In this document: positions 5,921-11,042 of the stretch, piece by piece
Layout of the letters: every line of letters starts with the position of its first letter
Numbering within the stretch: position 1 is the first letter of the stretch
DNA from: an uncultured Clostridia bacterium
GTDB lineage: Bacteria > Bacillota > Clostridia > Lachnospirales > Lachnospiraceae
NCBI GenBank assembly: GCA_947088195.1
Contig: CAMUFS010000068.1
Location: 1 to 11,042 of the forward strand
Direction: 5' to 3'
DNA: 11,042 bases
Notes under the pieces: generated by a model
Told to the model about the DNA's origin: nothing
Databases searched by the model: none
What the model saw: only the letters and a program-made list of their open reading frames with translations
Translations under genes and position numbers: made by a program

Positions 5921-7291
5921 TTACTTAAGAATCTTTCCAATCTCCTCGTTCATAGCAGCAATTCCGTCGTCTATTGACATCTCGCCTGACATAATAGAAG
6001 CATGATAGGTATCAAGAATACTGTTGACCTCTGATACAGACTCATGATATGGAACCTCAAGATAAAGGTTAGAAACCTTTAACGCTTCCTTGCTCTGTTC
6101 ATCTGTTGGGAAGCCCTCAAGACCTGCTATCAGATTCATAGCTTCATCTGTCATAATCGCTGGGAAGTTTCCTGTCTGTGCCATAATCTGTGCACCCTCT
6201 GTGCCACTCACAAAAGAAACAAAATCCCAAGCTGCATCCTTATTGGACGCGCCAGTTGTAATTGCAATACCGGTGATAGTTCCCAGAGTAGAACCTGCCT
6301 CCACACCCTCTGCATGTGGATACTTTGCCATACCCCAATTTCCGCAATCCTCCTTCAGATACTCACCGCTTTGCAGCTTAGAGATCAAAGTGGAAATATA
6401 CCAAGAACCCATATTCATCATAGCTACATCACCACCTGCAAATGCTGCTGAGTAATGAAGAGACTCTGTCTTTAAATCTGTGTACTTTCTGCAGATACCA
6501 TCTGCTTCCTGATTCAGCACCAGCTCATAATATGGCTTAAAGAAATCATAATTGCCGGAAAGAATGGTATTCTGGCCATCCAAAACACCGAAGAGCTGCA
6601 CCGCTGATCTCCATGTATGATAATGAGCACCATAAATCTGAGAACCAAAATCCTCACTTGATACCTGTCTTGCCAATTCATCATACTGAGCAAAAGTCAT
6701 ATCATTTGTAGGATAAGCCAGATTCTTTGCGTCAAACAGATCCTTATTATAGAAAAGAACCCAGAAGTCATTTCTAAAAGGAAGCTGATACAGGCTGCCA
6801 TCCACTGTGATCTGATCGGTAGCGCCGCCATACAGAGACAAATCAATATTATCTGCCTTAATATAACTATCCAAAGGCTCTATCGTATTTTTCTGAACCA
6901 AAGTTGCATATCCCGGCACATCCTTTACAGAAACTACATCAAAAGCAGATGTGCTGCCGGAGAGCTGTGTTGCCAAAACTGTCATATAATCCGTAGAACC
7001 CAGATCCACCAGCTCTATTTTTACATTATCATGCGTTGCCTCATAACCATCCTTCAATGCCACCCAATATGGGGTTGTATCCTGATCCCAGATAGCCCAC
7101 TTAAGAGTGACAGCATCGCTGGCATTATCCTTATTATCTTTATTGTCTGCTGCTGTCGTTGTAGGAGCCGCCGTAGTACTCTCCTGCTTAGGAGCTGTTG
7201 TGGTTGTCTCTTGTGAAGGACTTCCACCACAAGCTGTCAAAGAAACTGCCATTGTACATGCCATCATAAGACTTAAGAAACGTTTTCTCAT
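5921..7291 (-). CDS. Extracellular sugar-binding lipoprotein of a CUT1 ABC transporter
   Basis: This 456-residue protein captures the oligosaccharide outside the membrane and hands it to the permeases. The N-terminus is a lipoprotein signal: MRKR, a hydrophobic stretch, then L-T-A-C with the lipidated Cys at 21. A Thr/Ala/Asp-rich tether follows (22-60), then the family 1 solute-binding fold. Recognisable parts are V-T-L-K-W-A-I-W (61-68), F-Y-N-K-D-L-F-D (180-187, the hinge-side signature of the family), A-F-A-G-G-D-V-A-M-M (283-292) and A-A-W-D-F-V-S-F (353-360). Aromatic residues such as Y75-W76 and W227 could stack on sugars. The ATG at 7291 has GGGAGGA at proper spacing. It is the first gene of the operon, directly downstream of the divergent control region. 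The ligand cannot be read from sequence; the enzymes downstream point to an acidic oligosaccharide. Confidence 0.95.
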   Translation of the reverse strand: MRKRFLSLMMACTMAVSLTACGGSPSQETTTTAPKQESTTAAPTTTAADNKDNKDNASDAVTLKWAIWDQDTTPYWVALKDGYEATHDNVKIELVDLGSTDYMTVLATQLSGSTSAFDVVSVKDVPGYATLVQKNTIEPLDSYIKADNIDLSLYGGATDQITVDGSLYQLPFRNDFWVLFYNKDLFDAKNLAYPTNDMTFAQYDELARQVSSEDFGSQIYGAHYHTWRSAVQLFGVLDGQNTILSGNYDFFKPYYELVLNQEADGICRKYTDLKTESLHYSAAFAGGDVAMMNMGSWYISTLISKLQSGEYLKEDCGNWGMAKYPHAEGVEAGSTLGTITGIAITTGASNKDAAWDFVSFVSGTEGAQIMAQTGNFPAIMTDEAMNLIAGLEGFPTDEQSKEALKVSNLYLEVPYHESVSEVNSILDTYHASIMSGEMSIDDGIAAMNEEIGKILK

Positions 7292-7340
7292 AAATAAATT
7301 CCTCCCTTATCGCTTTAATTATGTGTTTCTTATTGCTTCT

Positions 7341-7374
7341 TTTATAGTATAGCTTGTTTTGGATAGAAAGAGAA
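7341..7374 (-). promoter_or_regulatory. Putative activator-dependent promoter of the transporter/enzyme operon
   Basis: On the minus strand TATACT (7351-7346) and the overlapping TATAAA (7346-7341) are good -10 candidates, about 50-60 bases before the binding-protein ATG. The hexamers at the -35 positions are poor: TTCTCT at 7374-7369 for the first and TTTCTA at 7369-7364 for the second, each about 3 of 6 matches. A good -10 with a bad -35 fits a promoter needing an activator, here plausibly the divergent AraC-type response regulator. Confidence 0.45.
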
Positions 7375-7394
7375 TGGAATTTTTTTAAAAATCC

Positions 7395-7427
7395 TTCATT
7401 ATTTATTCACATTTTGTTCAAATATTG
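7395..7427. promoter_or_regulatory. Three TTCA half-sites at 11-base spacing, candidate activator site
   Basis: TTCA occurs at 7395, 7406 and 7417, i.e. in three consecutive 11-base units. The second and third units agree at 9 of 11 positions. The block lies about 44 bases upstream of the putative operon -10 on the minus strand, where it reads TGAA three times. One-turn phasing places all sites on one face of the helix, as for the two HTH motifs of AraC-type proteins. The region is AT-rich, so chance cannot be excluded. Confidence 0.35.
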
Positions 7428-7446
7428 TCTTTAATTTCTAAAAACA

Positions 7447-7485
7447 TGTAAAATCTTATGATTTCCTGTAAAATATTACATTTTA
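7447..7485. repeat. 20-base direct repeat and dyad in the divergent control region
   Basis: TGTAAAAT occurs at 7447-7454 and 7467-7474, exactly 20 bases apart, with extra agreement (TTA, TT) further into each unit. The second copy is also the left arm of a perfect dyad, TAAAAT (7469-7474) / ATTTTA (7480-7485). A related TGTAAAA lies at 7550-7556 beside the kinase promoter. These could be binding sites for the response regulator or another regulator of either gene set. No protein is assigned. Confidence 0.35.
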
Positions 7486-7521
7486 GATAAAAATAATTCA
7501 ACAGCTCCTCACTTCTTTCGA

Positions 7522-7550
7522 TTGACTTTATTATAAAGTAATTATAAAAT
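7522..7550 (+). promoter_or_regulatory. Putative promoter of the two-component genes
   Basis: TTGACT (7522-7527) and TAAAAT (7545-7550) are separated by exactly 17 bases, each differing from the vegetative consensus by one base. The expected start near 7557 leaves a leader of about 24 bases before the TTG codon at 7581. A near-consensus promoter suggests steady basal expression of the sensor and regulator. Confidence 0.65.
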
Positions 7551-7566
7551 GTAAAAAAGCCCAGAT

Positions 7567-7572
7567 AGGAGG
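7567..7572 (+). promoter_or_regulatory. Ribosome binding site that fixes a TTG start for the kinase
   Basis: A perfect AGGAGG sits 8 bases upstream of TTG at 7581, with no ATG or GTG at suitable distance. The reading frame from TTG gives a basic N-terminus followed at once by the first membrane helix. The next in-frame ATG would remove part of that helix. The TTG is therefore the start. Confidence 0.85.
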
Positions 7573-7580
7573 AAAGTACC

Positions 7581-9344
7581 TTGAAACATTCCATCAAATC
7601 TCAGATAACAGCCGTCACCGTATGCATCACTCTGTTTATCACATTTTTGATGGCCTCCGTCTGCTATTTTACCTTTCAATCCCTACTAAAAAAAAGCCTG
7701 ATACAATCCACCCACTACAGTCTAAGACAAGCCTTTACCCCCATTAATACAAATCTGGAGAACTTAATGGATCTATCTACATGGGCAGATGACACACCTC
7801 GCATTGTATCCTATTTTTCAGGCGCACAGCGGAACAATACAGGTAAGCTTGACGCTTTTAGCCGTATGAGCGAAGAATATAAGAACAATAAAGCCAATGA
7901 CTATATCAGTCGCATTATTATCTCTGATAAAAATGGACACTTTATTCAAGAAGTGCGAAATGTAACAGACACCTCCGCTTCTGACGCTAAGATCGCCTCC
8001 TCCCTCTCCTGCTTTGAGACACTTCTCTCCTCCCCCTCCTTTGAATGGGTGGGAATTATCGACGATCCCCACGCAAAAGTTCCCGGAAAACAGATTATCC
8101 CTTTCGTTCGTCCCATGCATCACATCTATCGTTCTGATGTGATTGGATGGACCTATCTGGCTGTATCCACCACACTGATCACCGATATTTTAAAAGACTA
8201 TCCTCTGCCCTCTGACAGCTCCCTATATCTGACGCTTGGCAAATCCACCTATTTGGTAGAAGGGGCTTCCCTAACAGAGATAACACCCTCCTACTATCTT
8301 ATCTCATCAGAAGAAAATTCCTGCCTGATTGAAGATAGCACTGGAAAACGCCACACCATTGTAAGCATCCGTGGAATCGATGGCTGGTATCTCTCACAAA
8401 GCTTATCCGAGCAGGAATTTTCCAGTCAAAAGCGTGTGTACTACGCCCTGCTGCTTATGGCGTGCCTGATTATTCTTGGTCTTGGCATCGCTTTGGTCTT
8501 CTTCTTAAATCGCATTATCAATATGCCAATTCGCTCCATCAACCAAAAGCTTTCCGAAATCTCTGCCGGAGATTTTTCCTGCGATCCAGAAATTGAGTGG
8601 GAGCACGAATTTGGAACCATTGGAAAAGGCATCAATCGACTTTCGCGCGATGTTATCACCTTGATGGACAAGCGAATTGAAGATGAAAAACAAAAAAAAG
8701 AGCTGGAATACCAGATCTTGCAAAGCCAGATCAATCCCCATTTTTTATATAACACCCTAAACTCCATTAAATGGATGGCAACCATCCAAAATGCCAATGG
8801 TATCGCAGAGATGACCACTTCCCTTGCAAGGCTCCTCAAAAGCATCTCCAAAGGAACCAAACAACTGATTCCCATCAAAGAAGAACTCTCTTTATTACAG
8901 GATTATGTGTTAATACAAAATTACCGCTATGGAGGCATTGTGGAAGTCAGCTATTCCATACCTGATAATACACTTCCTGACTATGTGATTCCCAAGCTTA
9001 CACTGCAGCCCATAGTAGAAAATGCTATCTTTCATGGTATTGAGGCAAAAGGTGAAAATGGGCTGATCACCGTCTCCCTACATCAAGAAGAAAACGATCT
9101 GTACATTGATATTACTGATAATGGTGTCGGCATGTCAAAGGAGCTTATCGCTCAGGTATTATCTGGTGCCGCCAATGATGCCAAATCCGATTTTTTCCGC
9201 AAGGTTGGCATCCACAATGTTGATCTTCGCTTAAAATATACCTTTGGCACCAATTATGGTCTTCGGATAGACAGCAAAGAAGGAGAATACACCACCATGA
9301 CAGTGGTACTTCCCCTTCGAAAGGAGAAAAACAATCATGATTAA
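7581..9344 (+). CDS. Sensor histidine kinase, YesM type (two-component system)
   Basis: This 587-residue membrane kinase has the YesM/LytS-like layout. Membrane helix 1 (about 11-34) is followed by an extracellular sensing region (about 35-285), probably a double Cache fold judging by length and topology. Then come membrane helix 2 (about 286-309), a HAMP linker (about 310-362), a short helix, and the His_kinase domain with the phospho-acceptor His387 in Q-I-N-P-H-F-L-Y-N-T-L-N. The ATPase domain shows the N box P-I-V-E-N-A-I-F-H-G (477-486), the D-N-G-V-G-M box (513-518) and G-I-H-N-V-D-L-R-L (543-551). It should autophosphorylate on an extracellular cue, perhaps a sugar or a ligand-loaded binding protein, and pass phosphate to the overlapping regulator gene's product. 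It starts at TTG with a perfect AGGAGG, divergent from the transporter operon. The signal is unknown. Confidence 0.95.
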   Translation: MKHSIKSQITAVTVCITLFITFLMASVCYFTFQSLLKKSLIQSTHYSLRQAFTPINTNLENLMDLSTWADDTPRIVSYFSGAQRNNTGKLDAFSRMSEEYKNNKANDYISRIIISDKNGHFIQEVRNVTDTSASDAKIASSLSCFETLLSSPSFEWVGIIDDPHAKVPGKQIIPFVRPMHHIYRSDVIGWTYLAVSTTLITDILKDYPLPSDSSLYLTLGKSTYLVEGASLTEITPSYYLISSEENSCLIEDSTGKRHTIVSIRGIDGWYLSQSLSEQEFSSQKRVYYALLLMACLIILGLGIALVFFLNRIINMPIRSINQKLSEISAGDFSCDPEIEWEHEFGTIGKGINRLSRDVITLMDKRIEDEKQKKELEYQILQSQINPHFLYNTLNSIKWMATIQNANGIAEMTTSLARLLKSISKGTKQLIPIKEELSLLQDYVLIQNYRYGGIVEVSYSIPDNTLPDYVIPKLTLQPIVENAIFHGIEAKGENGLITVSLHQEENDLYIDITDNGVGMSKELIAQVLSGAANDAKSDFFRKVGIHNVDLRLKYTFGTNYGLRIDSKEGEYTTMTVVLPLRKEKNNHD

Positions 9345-10926
9345 GTTATTGATCGCAGATGATGAACCTTTGGTCCAAATTGGACTTAAATCCATGTTAA
9401 ATTGGCAGGATTATGATATTGAAATCTGTGCCACCGCCGTAAATGGTGCACAGGCGCTAGAACTTATTGAACATCATTCTCCCGATATTGTGATCACCGA
9501 TATTCGTATGCCTGTGATGGACGGGCTTGAGCTTGCCAAAATATGCCGGGAGCGCTTTGGAAAACTCCCCCTCTTTCTGATTCTCACAAGCTATGAGGAA
9601 TTTCATCTGGTCAAGGAAGCATTAAGCTATCAAGTGCTCGATTATCTGGTTAAACTAGAACTAAACAGAGAAACCTTGGAAGCTGCTATCAAAAAAGCCA
9701 TAAGAACATTGGGCGAGCTTCCTGAGCACAGACAAAATCTATCTGGGAGCAATATACAACAGGTACTTCAGGATAAATTTTTTATCCGCCTTCTCCATAA
9801 CCTATTTGATAATGAAGCTCAGCTTAACCGACAGGCAAAAGACCTTGGTCTTGACTTTTCTGCCTCCTGTTATATCGCTTGCCACGCTGCCATCTATCCT
9901 CCCTCCACCGCAATGGATCAAAATCATTTGTTTCACTTATATACCAGCACCTTACAGATGATACGGGAAATTCTTGGCAAAACTCTGCCCTGCTATGTGG
10001 TTTCACTGGATTTAAAATATTTTTGTATTATCCTTATGCCAGAGCCGACACCCAACTATCGAGAACAGCTAGAAAGTGCCTTTCTTCATACATTCTCCAT
10101 GGTACATAATTATTTTAGCGCAGAAATTCACTTAAGTGCTGGAAATCCGTGTCAGACACCTGCCTTAATCTCCGAATCCTATCAAGAGGCAAGACAGATA
10201 TTTCCAATGCTTGATGGCTACCAAAAGCTTCTATTTTATGAGGATATTACTAAAGATGCCCCCAGAAAAAATGCCTTTAATATGTCTCTCTTTAAAGAGG
10301 ATATTCGAGAAGCGTTTGATGAGTTTGATACCGAAACATTATCACGAATTTTTTGTGAGATCACAGAGCTTTTTATTTCCTATCCAACCTGTCATCTACA
10401 AGCAATAGATGCCGCCAGTAATATTCTCTATCTGGCAATCTCACTGCTGCCTGATGGAGAGGAAACCGTATCTCAGATTTTTTCCGAATTTCCTGATGGC
10501 TACCGTTCTATCTACCGGCAAACCACAGTGGAGCAGATTATCGACTGGCTAACCTTCTTTGGAACGCATCTTTGCAAAGTTTTGGAAGAACGCAAGAAAA
10601 CTTACAAAAATCATATTGTCACAAGTGTTAAGAAATATATCTGTGAGCATATAGAAGAAAGACTAACACTGAATGAAACTGCATCAGCATTTCATATCAG
10701 TCCAAATTATTTAAGTTTATTGTTTAAGAAATATAATGATATTGGCTTTTCTGAATATATTTCCCAGATGAAGATCACGCGCGCAAAAGAATTGATGGCG
10801 GAGGGGAACTTGAGGATTTATGAAATAGCTGATAAATTGGGATTTGAGAGTGCTTTTTATTTTAGTAAGGTATTTAAGAAAATAACTGGGTGCACACCAA
10901 GAGATTATCAGCAGTTAAAATTATAG
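9337..10926 (+). CDS. Response regulator with AraC-type DNA-binding domain, YesN type
   Basis: The 529-residue regulator has an N-terminal receiver domain (about 1-125) with acidic pair D8-D9, phospho-acceptor D55 in V-I-T-D-I-R-M-P, T84-S85 and conserved K106. A long poorly conserved middle region (about 130-420) is typical of YesN proteins. The C-terminal AraC HTH domain (about 427-526) has two helix-turn-helix units: L-T-L-N-E-T-A-S-A-F-H-I-S-P-N-Y-L (443-459), and I-Y-E-I-A-D-K-L-G-F-E-S (494-505) leading to Y-F-S-K-V-F-K-K. Residue 107, usually proline after the receiver lysine, is Leu here (Y-L-V-K-L-E-L), a variant I recall from other YesN-like proteins. Its ATG overlaps the kinase end by 8 bases, with AAGGAG (9321-9326) ten bases upstream, so the pair is co-translated. 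The probable target is the divergent transporter/enzyme promoter. Confidence 0.95.
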   Translation: MIKLLIADDEPLVQIGLKSMLNWQDYDIEICATAVNGAQALELIEHHSPDIVITDIRMPVMDGLELAKICRERFGKLPLFLILTSYEEFHLVKEALSYQVLDYLVKLELNRETLEAAIKKAIRTLGELPEHRQNLSGSNIQQVLQDKFFIRLLHNLFDNEAQLNRQAKDLGLDFSASCYIACHAAIYPPSTAMDQNHLFHLYTSTLQMIREILGKTLPCYVVSLDLKYFCIILMPEPTPNYREQLESAFLHTFSMVHNYFSAEIHLSAGNPCQTPALISESYQEARQIFPMLDGYQKLLFYEDITKDAPRKNAFNMSLFKEDIREAFDEFDTETLSRIFCEITELFISYPTCHLQAIDAASNILYLAISLLPDGEETVSQIFSEFPDGYRSIYRQTTVEQIIDWLTFFGTHLCKVLEERKKTYKNHIVTSVKKYICEHIEERLTLNETASAFHISPNYLSLLFKKYNDIGFSEYISQMKITRAKELMAEGNLRIYEIADKLGFESAFYFSKVFKKITGCTPRDYQQLKL

Positions 10927-10965
10927 GAGATTGTGCGAATTATTTTAAGAATATATTTTTTATAT

Positions 10966-10988
10966 AATGGCTTGTTGAGTCATTTTTT
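10966..10988 (+). terminator. Probable intrinsic terminator of the two-component operon
   Basis: AATGGCT (10966-10972) pairs with AGTCATT (10978-10984), including one G-U pair, around a 5-base loop. It is followed by TTTT (six T in a row counting the stem end). It lies 40 bases after the regulator stop. The stem is short and weak, so read-through into the flanking repeat is possible. Confidence 0.6.
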
Positions 10989-10993
10989 AGAAG

Positions 10994-11042
10994 GGTCCGC
11001 CCAGAGAATTGGCTATAGTCCTCCGTCACCGCGCTCCCGCTT
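10994..11042. repeat. Intergenic repeat, right copy (cut by window end)
   Basis: The reverse complement matches 45-93 at 45 of 49 positions. The four differences are single substitutions, with no gaps. The copy starts 5 bases after the terminator-like T-tract of the two-component genes and runs off the window. The missing part should correspond to 1-44 in reverse complement. It is GC-rich next to AT-rich flanks. Confidence 0.85.

Noticed and set aside
7300..7320. CcpA (cre) site near the operon start, around the minus-strand AAAGCGATAAG
   Set aside because: It lacks the required TG and the distal C of the cre consensus, with two key mismatches, so catabolite control is not supported here.
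7107..7352. 81-residue plus-strand frame rich in Ala/Val opposite the binding-protein N-terminus
   Set aside because: It is the antisense reading of the Thr/Ala-rich tether and signal peptide; the hydrophobicity follows from that composition.
8441..8878. 145-residue minus-strand frame opposite the kinase
   Set aside because: It covers the antisense of the HAMP and phospho-acceptor coding region and has no start signals of its own.
45..11042. Insertion sequence or transposon bounded by terminal inverted repeats
   Set aside because: No transposase, integrase or target-site duplication is visible, and the repeats are not at cargo ends adjacent to a mobility gene. They are kept as a repeat pair only.
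1..11042. CRISPR array, tRNA or rRNA genes
   Set aside because: No regularly spaced repeat-spacer series, no tRNA cloverleaf or rRNA-like conserved stretch was seen.

Overview
The window looks like a compact uronic-acid oligosaccharide utilisation locus from a low-to-mid GC Gram-positive, most likely a gut-type clostridium (Lachnospiraceae-like). That placement is an inference. It rests on strong AGGAGG-type Shine-Dalgarno sites, a TTG start, a lipoprotein binding protein with a Thr/Ala-rich tether, a CUT1 ABC importer without its own ATPase, and a YesM/YesN-type two-component pair read divergently from the transporter.

Layout. Bases 1-93 hold one copy of an intergenic repeat. Bases 94-264 show no gene. 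A hairpin at 265-291 probably ends the minus-strand transcript of a GNAT acetyltransferase (301-720), which seems to have its own promoter at 773-801. The main operon runs on the minus strand from about 7340 down to 818. Its order is lipoprotein sugar-binding protein (5921-7291), a 9-bp stem-loop (5861-5885), permease A (4915-5829), permease B (4054-4899), GH88 unsaturated glucuronyl hydrolase (2835-4001) and a heparinase II/III-family protein (818-2833). The 289-base divergent region 7292-7580 carries the promoters for both directions plus two sets of short phased repeats. On the plus strand a sensor histidine kinase (7581-9344, TTG start) overlaps by 8 bases an AraC-type response regulator (9337-10926), followed by a terminator-like hairpin (10966-10988). 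The last 49 bases are an inverted copy of the repeat at the left end (45 of 49 positions match).

How the genes fit together (inference from family knowledge). The membrane kinase senses an extracellular cue and phosphorylates the response regulator. The regulator activates the transporter/enzyme operon, whose promoter has a good -10 but a poor -35. The lipoprotein and two permeases import an acidic oligosaccharide, using an ATPase encoded elsewhere. Inside the cell the heparinase-like protein, which has no signal peptide, would cut the oligosaccharide by beta-elimination, and the GH88 enzyme would remove the resulting unsaturated uronic acid. No secreted depolymerase, sulfatase, ketoisomerase or dehydrogenase is present, so extracellular breakdown and later metabolism must be supplied elsewhere.

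I see no wholly new class of system. The points most worth following are the inverted repeat pair bracketing the locus, the fully cytoplasmic lyase plus GH88 arrangement with an unknown substrate, and the repeat architecture of the divergent control region.
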